Shown: positions 40,645-50,582 of the stretch, piece after piece | Position numbering within the stretch: the first letter of the stretch is position 1 | Layout of the letters: every line of letters begins with the position of its first letter | Source of the DNA: Meridianimarinicoccus roseus | GTDB lineage: Bacteria > Pseudomonadota > Alphaproteobacteria > Rhodobacterales > Rhodobacteraceae | Assembly: GCF_003172915.1 (NCBI RefSeq) | Contig: NZ_QGKU01000068.1 | Coordinates: 91,902-155,901 of the forward strand | Reading direction: 5' to 3' | Length of the DNA: 64,000 nucleotides | Translations under genes and position numbers: made by a program | The notes under the pieces: model-generated | What the model was told of the DNA's origin: nothing | The model's input: the letters and a program-made list of their open reading frames with translations, nothing else | Databases searched by the model: none

Positions 40645-41391
40645 TCAGCGCACCGCTTCGATGGGGCCCTCGGCGCTGCCGGTGATGAACTGGCGCAGGT
40701 AGGGGTCGTCCGCCGCGTCCATCTCGCCCACCGGGCCGGTCCATTGGATCACCCCGTCATGCAGCATCGCCACCTTGTCCGCGATGGCGCGCACGCTGGT
40801 CATGTCGTGGGTGATGGTCATGGCCGTCGCGCCCATCTCGACCACGATCTCGCGGATCAGGTCGTTGATGACCCCCGACATGATCGGGTCGAGCCCGGTT
40901 GTCGGCTCGTCGAAGAAGATGATCTGCGGGTCTGCCGCGATGGCCCGCGCCAGCCCGACGCGCTTCTGCATCCCGCCCGACAGCTCCGCCGGGAACTGGT
41001 CGGCCACCTTGGACCGCAGCCCGACCCGGCGCAGCTTGTCGATGGCGATCTCGCGCGCCTCGGCCTTCGGGCGTTTGAGGCTGCCGCGCAGCAGGCGGAA
41101 GGCCACGTTTTCCCACACGGTCATGGAATCGAACAGCGCGCCGCCCTGGAACAGCATCCCGAAATGCGACAGGAACGTGTCGCGATGCGCCTTTTCCACG
41201 TCCTCGCCATCGACAAGGATCGTGCCGCTGTCAGGCTTGACCAGCCCCAGAACGCTTTTCAGCGTCACCGACTTGCCGGTGCCCGATCCGCCGATGATGA
41301 CCATGCTCTCGCCCTTGGGGATGGTCAGGTTCACGCCGCGCAGGACCGCGTGGTCCCCGAAGCTCTTGTGCACGTCGCGCAGTTCGATCAT
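40645..41391 (-). CDS. mlaF: MlaF-type phospholipid-transport ATPase
   Basis: The 248-residue ABC ATPase has Walker A GGSGTGKSVTLKS near 36, signature LSGGMQKRVGLARAI, Walker B IIFFDEPTTGLDP and switch THDMTSVRAIADK. The LSGGMQKR form and position next to an MlaE permease identify it as the energy subunit of an Mla-like lipid asymmetry system. Its ATG overlaps the permease stop (ATGA). A gene for the MCE-domain protein (MlaD) is not adjacent. Confidence 0.85.
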   Translation of the reverse strand: MIELRDVHKSFGDHAVLRGVNLTIPKGESMVIIGGSGTGKSVTLKSVLGLVKPDSGTILVDGEDVEKAHRDTFLSHFGMLFQGGALFDSMTVWENVAFRLLRGSLKRPKAEAREIAIDKLRRVGLRSKVADQFPAELSGGMQKRVGLARAIAADPQIIFFDEPTTGLDPIMSGVINDLIREIVVEMGATAMTITHDMTSVRAIADKVAMLHDGVIQWTGPVGEMDAADDPYLRQFITGSAEGPIEAVR

Positions 41392-42170
41392 GACCCGAAG
41401 AACGCCTCTGTCAGAAGATAGTTGGACGCCAGGATCAGCACCGACGAGGCGACCACGGCGGCCTTCACCGCCGCGCCGACGCCCTGCGCGCCCCGGCCCG
41501 AATTCATCCCGTGGTAGCAGCCCATCAGGGCGATCAGGAAGCCGAAGGCGGCGCCCTTCACCAGCCCCGACCCGACGTCCCAGAACTGCAGGAAGTCGAA
41601 CGTGTTTTTGAGATAGGCGGCTTCGTTGAAGCCAAGCCGGGTGGTCCCTACGAGGTAGCCGCCCATGATCCCGATGGCATCGCCTACCGCCACCAGCACC
41701 GGCACAGTAAGGGTCGCGGCCAGCACGCGCGGCGCTGTGAGGTATTTCATCGGGTTGGTGGACAGCGTGACCAGCGCGTCGATCTGTTCGGTCACCTTCA
41801 TGGTGCCGATCTCGGCTGCGATGGAGCTTGCCACGCGCGCGGCGACCATAAGTCCGCCCAGCACCGGGCCAAGCTCCCGTGTCATGCCGATGGCGACGAT
41901 CTGCGGCACTACCGATTCCGCCCCGAAGCGGCCCGACCCGGCATAGATCTGCAGCGCCAGCGCCGCGCCGGTGAACACGGCGGTCATGCCCACCACGGGC
42001 AGCGACAGCCAGCCGATGGCGATGACGGCGTGCCAGATCTCGCGGGGATAGTAGGGCGGGATCAGGATGTGGCGCAGCGTCTGTGCGGTGAAGATCGACA
42101 CCCGCCCCAGCGCGGCGAGGGATCGAAGCGTGCTGCGGCCGATGGCGGCGACCGGGGCTGTGACGTCCAT
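41388..42170 (-). CDS. mlaE: MlaE-type phospholipid-transport permease
   Basis: The 260-residue membrane protein has five to six helices and the MlaE signatures VPQIVAIGMTRELGPVLGGL and ASSIAAEIGTMKVTEQIDAL, then STNPMKYLTAPRVLA. With MlaF it should move phospholipids between membranes. The ATG at 42170 starts a short cytoplasmic N-terminus; the open frame to 42287 is rejected. Confidence 0.88.
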   Translation of the reverse strand: MDVTAPVAAIGRSTLRSLAALGRVSIFTAQTLRHILIPPYYPREIWHAVIAIGWLSLPVVGMTAVFTGAALALQIYAGSGRFGAESVVPQIVAIGMTRELGPVLGGLMVAARVASSIAAEIGTMKVTEQIDALVTLSTNPMKYLTAPRVLAATLTVPVLVAVGDAIGIMGGYLVGTTRLGFNEAAYLKNTFDFLQFWDVGSGLVKGAAFGFLIALMGCYHGMNSGRGAQGVGAAVKAAVVASSVLILASNYLLTEAFFGS

Positions 42171-42353
42171 GCGGGGTCCTTGCGTTCGGCGTGCGGGCGT
42201 TCGGGAGGCGGGGCGTGCCGCCCGGAGCAGGTGGCACCGGCTTAGTGGCAAGCGCCCCGAATGTCGAGACACCGGCCCGTGAAGCATCCCCGCGCGGGTC
42301 GCTTTGCCAGGTGTGCGGTGGAGCGTGGACGTGCCCGGTCGCGCTTCGCGTCG

Positions 42354-43418
42354 TCAGGCCGGTGGCGCTTCGGCGTGGCGGCGGGCATAGCGCGCCCCGA
42401 GCGAGGTCAGGATCTCGTAGCCGATCGTGCCCGCCGCCTCGGCCAGCACATCGACGCCCTGATAGGGGCCAAGGATCTGCAGCGCCGCCGGGTCGGCGCC
42501 CTGCGCGGCCACGTAATCGGTCACGTCCACCGTCAGCAGGTCCATCGACACCCGGCCCGCCAGCGGGCAGGGCACCCCGCCCGCATGCAGCACGGCGCCG
42601 CCCGACAGAGCGCGGATCAGCCCGTCCGCATAGCCCGCAGACAGCGTCGCCAGCCGGGTGGGGCGCGCTGCCACGAAGGCCGCGCCGTATCCCACGCTTT
42701 CGCCCGGCGCCACGTCACGGCACTGAATCACCGGGATCTCCAGTTCGGCCGCCTGCAACGCCGTGGCGAAGGGCAGCCCGCCGTACAGGCCGATCCCCGG
42801 TCGCGTCATGTCGAAATGATACGCCTCGCCCAGCAGGATCCCACCCGTCGCCGCCAGCGACCGTCGCAGGCCCAGTCCGTCCGTCATGTCGCGGAACGCG
42901 GCCAGTTGCGCGGCATTCTGCGGATGTGCCGGATCGTCCGCGCAGGCGAGGTGCGACATCACCAGCCACGGCGCCGCTGCCAGCGCGCGATCCTTCAGTG
43001 CCGCGAAGTCGGCAGGCTCCAGCCCCAGCCGGTTCATGCCGCTGTCCAGTTGCAGCCCGAAGGGCGCGCCGGGCAGGGCGTCCATGTGCCGCGTCACCTG
43101 CTCCGGGCTGTTCAGCAGCGGGATCAGCCCCGCCTCGCGGATCGCGCCCGTGTCGCCATCCATGTGTCCCGAGAAGACCGCGATCTCCGGCCCCGGTCCC
43201 AGCACCCGGCGCAGCACGGCGCCTTCCTCGGCCACGGCCACGAAGAAGCTGCGCGCCCCCGCTTTCGCCAGCGCAGTCGCCACCGGCCCGGCGCCAAGGC
43301 CATAGCCGTCGGCCTTGACCACGGCGGCGGTCTGCACGCCGGGCGCGCTGCGCGCATCGAGCGCGCGCCAGTTCTGAACGATGGCATCGAGGCGGATGGT
43401 CAGTGTCGCGGTTCCCAT
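42354..43418 (-). CDS. alr: Alanine racemase
   Basis: Alr supplies D-alanine for peptidoglycan. The 354-residue protein has the PLP lysine at 35 in [13 protein letters not shown], the catalytic tyrosine region [24 protein letters not shown] near 248-270 and [14 protein letters not shown]. The ATG at 43418 matches the family N-terminus ([18 protein letters not shown]). It is divergent from cysS, with 106 bp between them. Confidence 0.92.
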   Translation of the reverse strand: MGTATLTIRLDAIVQNWRALDARSAPGVQTAAVVKADGYGLGAGPVATALAKAGARSFFVAVAEEGAVLRRVLGPGPEIAVFSGHMDGDTGAIREAGLIPLLNSPEQVTRHMDALPGAPFGLQLDSGMNRLGLEPADFAALKDRALAAAPWLVMSHLACADDPAHPQNAAQLAAFRDMTDGLGLRRSLAATGGILLGEAYHFDMTRPGIGLYGGLPFATALQAAELEIPVIQCRDVAPGESVGYGAAFVAARPTRLATLSAGYADGLIRALSGGAVLHAGGVPCPLAGRVSMDLLTVDVTDYVAAQGADPAALQILGPYQGVDVLAEAAGTIGYEILTSLGARYARRHAEAPPA

Positions 43419-43524
43419 GGGCCGCAGATGACCGGGCCGGGCGCGAAAGGTCAAGCCGCACCGGCGCGCGTTCTTTTCTTCGCGGCCATTCTCGTCTAAG
43501 CCCCGCCGGTGACGGAGGCCGCCC

Positions 43525-44901
43525 ATGACACAGCTACGCTTGCACAACACCGCAACCCGCAAGGTCGAGCCCTTTGCGCCAATCGACCCGGACAATGTGC
43601 GCATGTATGTCTGCGGTCCCACGGTCTATGACCGGGCGCATCTCGGAAACGCGCGGCCGGTGCTGGTGTTCGACGTGCTTTACCGGCTGCTGCGGCATCT
43701 CTACGGACCGGATCACGTGACCTACGTGCGCAACTTCACCGATGTGGACGACAAGATCATCGCCCGCGCCGCCGAAAGCGGCCGCCCCATCGACACGATC
43801 ACCGAAGAAACCACCCGCTGGTATCTGGAGGACATGGCCGCGCTGGGCGCGCTGGAGCCGTCGCACATGCCGCGCGCCACGCAATACATCCCGCAGATGG
43901 TGGCGATGATCGAGGGGCTGATCGCCAAGGGCCACGCCTATGCCGCCGAGGGGCATGTGCTGTTCGCGGTGGACAGTTACGCCGCTTATGGCCGCCTTTC
44001 GGGCCGCAGCGTGGACGACATGATCGCCGGCGCGCGGGTAGAGGTCGCACCCTACAAGCGCAACCCGATGGATTTCGTGCTGTGGAAACCGGCGGCCGAG
44101 GGGGAGCCGGGCTGGGACAGCCCCTGGGGCCGGGGCCGCCCCGGCTGGCATATCGAATGCTCCGCCATGAGCTATGAACTGCTGGGTGAAAGCTTCGACA
44201 TTCACGGCGGCGGGGGCGACCTGATGTTCCCCCACCACGAGAACGAGATCGCGCAAAGCTGCTGCGCCCACCCCGGCGGCGGCTTCGCGAAGGTCTGGCT
44301 GCACAACGAGATGCTGCAGGTCGAAGGCAAGAAGATGTCCAAGTCCCTGGGTAATTTTTTCACCGTGCGCGACCTGCTGGATCAGGGCTATCCGGGCGAG
44401 GTGATCCGCTTCGTGATGCTGTCCACGCATTACCGCAAGCCGATGGACTGGACCGAAAAGAAGGCGAAGGAGGCGGAAGCCGAACTTTCAAAATTCTTGA
44501 CTATGGTATCTCGAGTCGAAGCCTCGAACCTGCCACGTTCATTCGTCGAGTCACTGTGTGACGATTTAAACTGTCCCAGTGCGATCACGGAAATGCGTCG
44601 CCTGTATAAGGCGGGCGACTGCTCAGGTCTAAAAGCTGCTATGGACTTCTTCGGTTTTAACCTTGGAGGCATCGCCTATTTCGCCGATGCGCTCCCGAAC
44701 GAGGCAGCAAGTCTCAGAGTGTTCGAGGAGCAGCTGTCTAGCTTGCGCGCCAATGCCATGCAGACCAAGGACTTCTCGGCGCTGGACCGCTTGAAGGCCG
44801 CTTTGATCGAGGCCGGCGTCGAGGTGCAGATGTCAAAGGCTGGCGTCACGCTGAAGCCGCAAGCCGGGTTCGACCCCGCCAAGCTGGAGGCGCTGAAATG
44901 A
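43525..44901 (+). CDS. cysS: Cysteinyl-tRNA synthetase
   Basis: CysRS charges tRNA-Cys. The 458-residue protein has the zinc Cys30 in CGPTVYD, the HIGH-type motif as HLGN at 39-42, further zinc ligands in HIECSAM and HHENE, and KMSKS near 270. Residues about 321-407 (44485-44745) use codons unlike the rest (TCA, CTA, TTA, CGA, AGA, GTA) while the frame and the protein remain intact; see the finding. The sequence after that returns to GC-ending codons. The ATG at 43525 starts the standard MTQLRLHNT. Confidence 0.93.
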   Translation: MTQLRLHNTATRKVEPFAPIDPDNVRMYVCGPTVYDRAHLGNARPVLVFDVLYRLLRHLYGPDHVTYVRNFTDVDDKIIARAAESGRPIDTITEETTRWYLEDMAALGALEPSHMPRATQYIPQMVAMIEGLIAKGHAYAAEGHVLFAVDSYAAYGRLSGRSVDDMIAGARVEVAPYKRNPMDFVLWKPAAEGEPGWDSPWGRGRPGWHIECSAMSYELLGESFDIHGGGGDLMFPHHENEIAQSCCAHPGGGFAKVWLHNEMLQVEGKKMSKSLGNFFTVRDLLDQGYPGEVIRFVMLSTHYRKPMDWTEKKAKEAEAELSKFLTMVSRVEASNLPRSFVESLCDDLNCPSAITEMRRLYKAGDCSGLKAAMDFFGFNLGGIAYFADALPNEAASLRVFEEQLSSLRANAMQTKDFSALDRLKAALIEAGVEVQMSKAGVTLKPQAGFDPAKLEALK

Positions 44902-44967
44902 CCGCTCCTCAGGTCACCCCATACCGACACGAAGGCAGCGTCCGGCCCGGGGGCGCAGGCCGTCTTG

Positions 44968-45082
44968 CAAACCGTCCGGTGGACGGTTTGAGGCCGGAGC
45001 GTGCGCCAGCACCGGGCGCTGAAAAGCGCCCGCCCATCCGGGCGGGTCGGGCGCTGCCCGGGAGGCTTTGGGCCTCCCGGGC
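44968..45082. repeat. Cluster of perfect hairpins between cysS and cimA
   Basis: The 298-bp gap after cysS contains CAAACCGTCC/GGACGGTTTG (44968-44990, 3-base loop), CGGGCGC/GCGCCCG (45013-45032, 6-base loop), overlapping AGCGCCCG/CGGGCGCT (45025-45055), and GCCCGGGAGGC/GCCTCCCGGGC (45056-45082, 5-base loop). An overlapping 101-codon frame from 44898 reads through the palindromes and I do not call it a gene. It looks like a mobile palindromic element or a compound terminator. Confidence 0.7.
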
Positions 45083-45199
45083 CACGAGCGGGAAGTCCAT
45101 CTCTTTTCTGCCCGCGCAGTCGATCCTGTTGCGCGATGCCGCTTGTTGTTCTCAGGCGGATGCCCGGACAGCAGCCTACATACCGCCGGAGGCCCGCCC

Positions 45200-46861
45200 A
45201 TGACCCGCGAGCGGCTCTATCTCTACGACACCACGCTGCGCGACGGGCAGCAGACGCAGGGCGTGCAGTTCTCCACCCATGAAAAGCGGCGCATCGCAGC
45301 CGTGCTCGACGCGCTGGGCGTCGATTACATCGAAGGCGGCTGGCCCGGTGCGAACCCGACCGACAGTGCCTTCTTCGATGCCGCGCCGCAGACCCGCGCG
45401 CAGCTCGCCGCCTTCGGCATGACCAAGCGGGCCGGACGCTCGGCGGAGAACGACGACGTGCTGGCGGCTGTGCTGAACGCGGGGACCCGCAGCGTCTGCC
45501 TTGTCGGCAAGACGCACGACTTTCACGTCTCCGCCGCGCTGGGCATTTCGCTGGATGAGAACCTTGAAAACATCTCCGCCTCGGTCGCGCATGTGGTCGC
45601 TCAGGGCCGCGAGGCGCTGTTCGACGCCGAACATTTCTTCGACGGCTACTGCGCCAATCCGGATTACGCGCTGGCCTGCGTGAAGGCCGCCCATGACGCG
45701 GGCGCGCGTTGGGTCGTGCTTTGCGACACCAATGGCGGCACCCTGCCGGTGGAGATCGGGCGCATCGTGGCCGAAGTGATCGCGTCGGGCATTCCGGGCA
45801 CGTCCCTTGGCATCCACACCCATGACGACACCGGCAACGCGGTCGCGGGCAGCCTTGCGGCCATCGACGCGGGCGCGCGCCAGGTGCAGGGCACGCTCAA
45901 CGGGCTGGGCGAACGGTGCGGCAACGCAAACCTGACCACGCTGATTCCCACGTTGAAGGTGAAGGCGCCCTATGCGGAGAGGTACGAGACGGGTGTGACC
46001 GACGCGGCACTCGCCGGGCTGACCCGCGCCTCGCGGATGCTGGACGACATCCTCAACCGGGTGCCGCTGCGCCCCGCGCCCTATGTCGGCGCATCGGCCT
46101 TTACCCACAAGGCGGGGCTGCATGCCAGCGCGATCCTGAAGGACCCGTCCACCTACGAACACATCGAACCGGGGCTTGTGGGCAATGCCCGCGTGATCCC
46201 GATGTCCAACCAGGCGGGCCAGTCCAACCTGCGCCGGAGGCTGGCCGAGGCCGGGCTGGAGGTCGCGCCGGGCGATCCCGCGCTGGCCCGCATCCTCGAC
46301 CGGATCAAGGCCGCCGAGGACCAAGGCTATTCCTACGACACCGCGCAGGCCAGTTTCGAGCTGATCGCACGGGACGAACTGGGCGCGCTGCCCCGCTTCT
46401 TCGAGGTGAAGCGCTACCGCGTCACCGTCGAACGGCGCAAGAACAAGTACAATCGCATGATCTCGCTCAGTGAGGCGGTGGTGGTCGTCAAGATCGGCGA
46501 CGTGAAGACGCTCTCGGTGTCCGAAAGCCTCGATGCAACGGGCAGCGATCGCGGCCCGGTCAACGCGCTGTCCACCGCGCTGGCGAAGGATCTCGGACCC
46601 TATCAGGCCATGATCGACGACATGAAGCTGGTGGATTTCAAGGTCCGCATCACGAATGGCGGAACCGAGGCCGTGACCCGCGTCATCATCGACAGCGAGG
46701 ACGCGCAGGGGCGCCGCTGGTCCACCGTCGGTGTGTCGCCCAACATCGTCGATGCCAGCTTCGAAGCGCTTCTGGACGCGATCACCTGGAAACTGGTGCG
46801 CGACGGCGCGCAGCCGCCAAGGACCGCCGCCGCGGCGCAGGCCGAACGGGCCGGTCCATGA
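45200..46861 (+). CDS. cimA: Citramalate synthase
   Basis: CimA condenses pyruvate and acetyl-CoA to citramalate, a threonine-independent route to isoleucine. The 553-residue protein has the LeuA-type start LYDTTLRDGQQTQGVQFST, HTHDDTGNAVAGSLAAIDAGA and GLGERCGNANLTTLIP, and a C-terminal LeuA dimer (regulatory) domain from about 405. The GGW.. substrate loop (YIEGGWPGANP) fits CimA rather than LeuA. GGAGG lies seven bases before the ATG at 45200. Its stop overlaps the next gene (ATGA). Confidence 0.9.
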   Translation: MTRERLYLYDTTLRDGQQTQGVQFSTHEKRRIAAVLDALGVDYIEGGWPGANPTDSAFFDAAPQTRAQLAAFGMTKRAGRSAENDDVLAAVLNAGTRSVCLVGKTHDFHVSAALGISLDENLENISASVAHVVAQGREALFDAEHFFDGYCANPDYALACVKAAHDAGARWVVLCDTNGGTLPVEIGRIVAEVIASGIPGTSLGIHTHDDTGNAVAGSLAAIDAGARQVQGTLNGLGERCGNANLTTLIPTLKVKAPYAERYETGVTDAALAGLTRASRMLDDILNRVPLRPAPYVGASAFTHKAGLHASAILKDPSTYEHIEPGLVGNARVIPMSNQAGQSNLRRRLAEAGLEVAPGDPALARILDRIKAAEDQGYSYDTAQASFELIARDELGALPRFFEVKRYRVTVERRKNKYNRMISLSEAVVVVKIGDVKTLSVSESLDATGSDRGPVNALSTALAKDLGPYQAMIDDMKLVDFKVRITNGGTEAVTRVIIDSEDAQGRRWSTVGVSPNIVDASFEALLDAITWKLVRDGAQPPRTAAAAQAERAGP

Positions 46862-47622
46862 GCCTCGATGCCTGCGCGGGGCTGGTGGAAAGGGGCGACC
46901 CTGACCGGTTCCGCACCCTGCTGGCCGCGCCCCTGGAGGCGCGCAAGCGCCTGCTGCCGCTATACGCCTTCAACCTCGAAGTGTCGCGCGCGCCCTGGCT
47001 CACCGAAGAGGCGATGATCGCCGAGATGCGCTTGCAATGGTGGCGCGACGTGCTGGAGGAAATCGCCTCAGGCGGCCAGGTGCGCCGCCACGAGGTCGCA
47101 ACGCCCCTCTCCGACGTCCTCGATCCGGAGGGCGCGCGTCGGCTCGACGCGCTGGTCGCCGCGCATCGTTGGTCCTGCTACCGCGACCCGTTCGAGGATG
47201 AGGCCGCATTTACCGCTCATATCGCGGCGACAGGGGGCGGGCTGATGGCGGTGGCCGCGCGCACACTGGGCGCGGCTGATCCGGCACCGGCCGAGGAGGC
47301 GGGCTTCGCCGCTGGGCTTGCCGCCTGGCTGCTCGCCGTGCCCGAGCTTGAAGAGCGTGGCCGGATGCCGCTGCCCGACGGCCGTCCCGCCGCCGTGGCC
47401 GCGCTGGCCCGCGACGGGCTGGCGCGCCTCGCTCGCGCCCGCGCCGCGCAGTCCAGCCTGCCCAAACCCGCGCGGCCCGCGCTCGCGCCCGCATGGCGCG
47501 CTGGCACGCTTCTGCGCCGCGCGGCCGCTTTTCCCGCCCGTGTGGCGGACGGCACCTTGCCCGAATCGGAGGCGCGCAAGCGCTGGGGGCTGCTGGTCAC
47601 CGGCCTGACCGGCCGGATCTGA
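46858..47622 (+). CDS. Squalene/phytoene-synthase-like protein (NDUFAF6-type)
   Basis: The 254-residue helical protein begins RKRLLPLYAFNLEVSRAPWL and then AEMRLQWWRDVLEEI, as in trans-isoprenyl synthases. The first Asp-rich motif expected in a working synthase (DDxxD-like) is absent: LEVSRAPWL stands there. The same loss is known for complex I assembly factor NDUFAF6, so a non-catalytic role is likely. It is coupled to cimA by ATGA, and converges with an MFS gene 9 bp away. Confidence 0.75.
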   Translation: MSLDACAGLVERGDPDRFRTLLAAPLEARKRLLPLYAFNLEVSRAPWLTEEAMIAEMRLQWWRDVLEEIASGGQVRRHEVATPLSDVLDPEGARRLDALVAAHRWSCYRDPFEDEAAFTAHIAATGGGLMAVAARTLGAADPAPAEEAGFAAGLAAWLLAVPELEERGRMPLPDGRPAAVAALARDGLARLARARAAQSSLPKPARPALAPAWRAGTLLRRAAAFPARVADGTLPESEARKRWGLLVTGLTGRI

Positions 47623-47631
47623 TCCTCGGCG

Positions 47632-48876
47632 TCAGTCCGCCGGGCGCAGTGCCAGCCAGATCAGCGCACCGCCCGCAAGCGTCAGGAATGGCACCATCGC
47701 CAGGTTGACCGCAGACCAGCCGGCCTCGGCGGACCCGCCGGTGCAGTTCATCAGCCCGCCCGAGGCGAGCGAGGCCAGCGTCACGCAGCCGAACACGATC
47801 ATGTCGTTCAGCCCCTGCACCCGGCCGCGCTCTTCCGGCGCATGGGCGCCGGCCAGCATCGTCGTCGCCCCGATGAAACCGAAGTTCCAGCCGATCCCCA
47901 GCAGCACGAGCGCCACGAAGAAGTTCTCCACCTCCACGCCCTGCAACGCCACCACACCCGCGCAGGCAAGGATCATCAGCCCCAGCGCCACGATTCGCGT
48001 CGCACCGAACCGCGCGATCAGGTGGCCGGTGAAGAAGGACGGCGCGAACATCGCCAGCACGTGGCCGGTCACAACGTCCGCCGCCAGCCCCTCGGAAAAG
48101 CCGCAGCCCACCACCGCCAGCGGGGTGGAGGTCATCACGAGGTTCATCAGCGCATAGCTCACCATCGCACAGATCACCGCGACCGCGATCACCGGGTCGC
48201 GCAGCAGCTGCATCCGGGTGCGCGCCGGCGTGGCCCCGGCAGAGGGCGGCGGCGGCTTGGGCAGATCCAGCAACGCGAACAGCACCATGCCCAGAAGGTT
48301 CACCGCGATCACGGTGGCATAGGTGCCCAGAAACGGCACTCCCGTCGCTCCCAGCGTGACCTTCACAAGTTGCGGGCCGATCACGGCCGACACAAGGCCG
48401 CCTGCCATGACATAGGAAATCGCCTTGGGTCGGAACGCCTCGGATGCGGTGTCGGCGGCGGCGAAGCGATAGAAGCCCTGCGCGCTCATGTAGATGCCGG
48501 TCAGATAGCTGCCCAGCAGGAACAGCGGGAACGACCCCTGCGACAGCGCCAGCACGCACACCGCCGCGCCCAAAAGGCCGCCCAGCGCGCCGATCATGAA
48601 GCCGGTGCGCCGACCGTGCATCTGCATGACCGAACTCAGCCAGGGTGCGGTGGTCATCGACCCGAAGACAATGAGCGAGATCGGCAGCGTGGCAAGGCAG
48701 GCATTGGGTGCCAGCATCTGCCCGGCCAGCCCGCCGACGACGAAGATCATCGGCATCTGGCTGCCAATCAGCGCCTGCGCGGCGACCAGGACAGCGACAT
48801 TGCGTCGGGTGCGCCGGTCTGTGCCGGGCGCGGGGCCGAGATCGGGATCAGCGGGGTGCGGGATGTCTGTGCTCAT
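47632..48876 (-). CDS. MFS transporter
   Basis: The 414-residue membrane protein has about twelve hydrophobic segments, a basic cytoplasmic loop after helix two (MQMHGRRTGFM) and a long middle loop with PKPPPPSAGATPARTR. It is a major-facilitator carrier of unknown substrate. It converges with the squalene-synthase-like gene. The stop/start region upstream is the 297-bp gap to cobB. Confidence 0.85.
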   Translation of the reverse strand: MSTDIPHPADPDLGPAPGTDRRTRRNVAVLVAAQALIGSQMPMIFVVGGLAGQMLAPNACLATLPISLIVFGSMTTAPWLSSVMQMHGRRTGFMIGALGGLLGAAVCVLALSQGSFPLFLLGSYLTGIYMSAQGFYRFAAADTASEAFRPKAISYVMAGGLVSAVIGPQLVKVTLGATGVPFLGTYATVIAVNLLGMVLFALLDLPKPPPPSAGATPARTRMQLLRDPVIAVAVICAMVSYALMNLVMTSTPLAVVGCGFSEGLAADVVTGHVLAMFAPSFFTGHLIARFGATRIVALGLMILACAGVVALQGVEVENFFVALVLLGIGWNFGFIGATTMLAGAHAPEERGRVQGLNDMIVFGCVTLASLASGGLMNCTGGSAEAGWSAVNLAMVPFLTLAGGALIWLALRPAD

Positions 48877-49173
48877 CCCCGCCCTCTACAACGCGCCGCG
48901 GGGCGAGGAAAGATGGCACGACTGCACAGCCTGGCGGCCCCGCGGGGTTGGCGGCGCGGGCCTCGGCGCTGTGGCATGCGCGCCGCGCTCTGCGCATGTC
49001 CGGGTGCCGCGCGCATCGCGCGCGGCCGGGCCCAACGGGATGAGACATCCGCAGATGTCGAAGACGGGCGGGAGCGCCCCCTCCCGGCCGCGGCGCCGCT
49101 GGCTGACACTGGACCGGGATCGCTCGCCAGCCGCCGCCACGTGCCGCGCCCTGCCGCGACTTGCCGTCCGCCC
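48877..49173. other. 297-bp gap between the MFS gene and cobB
   Basis: GC-rich and without a convincing gene, RNA or repeat. It should contain the promoter of the minus-strand MFS gene, which I could not place. Confidence 0.5.
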
Positions 49174-50577
49174 TCAGCGCCGGTCGATCAGATGCGCGAA
49201 ACTGCCCGCCACTGTCCCGGCACGCAGGCCCATCGGAACCAGCGCGGCCCCTTCGGCGTCGCGCGCGGCGAACAGCGGCGGGCCTTCCGCGCGCAACGTG
49301 GTGGCATAATGAAACTCGTGGCCGGCCCAGTCACCCGCCAGCCAGTCGCCGCCGGGTCCGCTGCCTACGCCCCTCAACTCCCTGTAACCCAGATGCAGCT
49401 TGCGCGCGGCGAAACTCGTTTCGAGTCGCAAAAGCCCCGCCATCGCGTGCCGCGTGCCCTGTGCGTCGGTCAGCCCGTCGCCCAGGACCATGTAGCCGCC
49501 GCATTCGCCGTAAACCGGTACTCCGGCCGCCGCCGCCGCTCGCAGGCTGCCAAGGAACCGGCCCGCACCCGCGATCGTGCCGCCGTGAAGCTCCGGGTAG
49601 CCGCCGGGCAGCAACACGAAGCCGACCCCGTCCGGCACCGGATCGTCCGCCAGCGGCGAGAAGGCCAGCACCTCCGCCCCCGCCGCGCGCCAGTCCGCAA
49701 GCATGTGCGGATAGGCGAAGCCAAAGGCCACGTCGCGCGCCACCGCGATGCGTTGCGCGGGCGGAGCGATGCCCCGCACTCCACCGGCGTCCGGGCCGGG
49801 CAGAGGCGTAGCCAGCGCCGCGATTGCGGCAAGGTCCAGCGCCTGCGCCATGACCCCTGCCGCGTGATCGAGGAACGCCTCCAGATCGGCGCGCTCGCCC
49901 GCCTGCACCAGCCCGAGATGCCGCGACGGCGTGGACAGCCCCGCATTGCGCGGCACAGCGCCCAGCACCGGCAGGCCCAGCGGCGCGAGCGCGCGGGTCA
50001 GCATCGCGCCGTGCCGCGCGCTGCCCACCCGGTTCAGGATCACACCCGCGACGCGGACCTGCGGATCGTGCCGCGCGAAGCCCGCGACCAGCGGGGTCAC
50101 CGATTGCGCCATGCGCGCGGCATCGACCACCAGCAGAACCGGCAGGCCCAGCATCCGGGCAAGCCCGGCGGCGGACCCTTGCCCGTCCGGGGGGGCGCCG
50201 TCGAACAGTCCCATCGCCCCCTCGACCACAAGCAGCCCCGGACCCCGCGCTGTCCCCTGCGTCGCCGTGGCTGTGCTTCCCTCCGCTCCTCCTCCGCCGG
50301 TCCCGGGCAGCGCCCTGGCCGCCAGCGCCCTAAGCCGTGCCGCGTCCATCGCCCAGGCATCGAGGTTGACACATTCCGCTCCGGTCGCAGCCGCATGAAA
50401 GCGCGGGTCGATGTAGTCGGGTCCGGATTTCGCGCCGCGCACGGCGTGGCCCGCGCGACGCAGCGCGCGCAGCAGCCCCAGCGTGACGGTGGTCTTGCCG
50501 CTGCCCGACGCGGGTGCGGCGATCAGCAGCCCGCGCCCGGCGCGTTCGGGATGGCTCGGCGGGGCTGCTGCGGACAT
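49174..50577 (-). CDS. cobB: Cobyrinate a,c-diamide synthase
   Basis: CobB amidates cobyrinic (or hydrogenobyrinic) acid with glutamine and ATP. The 467-residue protein has the P-loop IAAPASGSGKTTV near 22, the dethiobiotin-synthase-like N-domain, and a C-terminal class I amidotransferase domain with nucleophile in YGECGGYMVLG near 330 and HEFHYATTL. The ATG at 50577 has AGGAG eight bases upstream. A 44-bp array of 11-bp repeats lies just upstream. Confidence 0.9.
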   Translation of the reverse strand: MSAAAPPSHPERAGRGLLIAAPASGSGKTTVTLGLLRALRRAGHAVRGAKSGPDYIDPRFHAAATGAECVNLDAWAMDAARLRALAARALPGTGGGGAEGSTATATQGTARGPGLLVVEGAMGLFDGAPPDGQGSAAGLARMLGLPVLLVVDAARMAQSVTPLVAGFARHDPQVRVAGVILNRVGSARHGAMLTRALAPLGLPVLGAVPRNAGLSTPSRHLGLVQAGERADLEAFLDHAAGVMAQALDLAAIAALATPLPGPDAGGVRGIAPPAQRIAVARDVAFGFAYPHMLADWRAAGAEVLAFSPLADDPVPDGVGFVLLPGGYPELHGGTIAGAGRFLGSLRAAAAAGVPVYGECGGYMVLGDGLTDAQGTRHAMAGLLRLETSFAARKLHLGYRELRGVGSGPGGDWLAGDWAGHEFHYATTLRAEGPPLFAARDAEGAALVPMGLRAGTVAGSFAHLIDRR

Positions 50578-50582
50578 GGACC

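Noticed and set aside
44898..45203. 101-codon frame starting at the cysS stop (ATGA)
   Set aside because: The coupling looks tempting, but the frame reads through the palindromic cluster and the product is Arg/Pro/Gly-rich without any fold signal.
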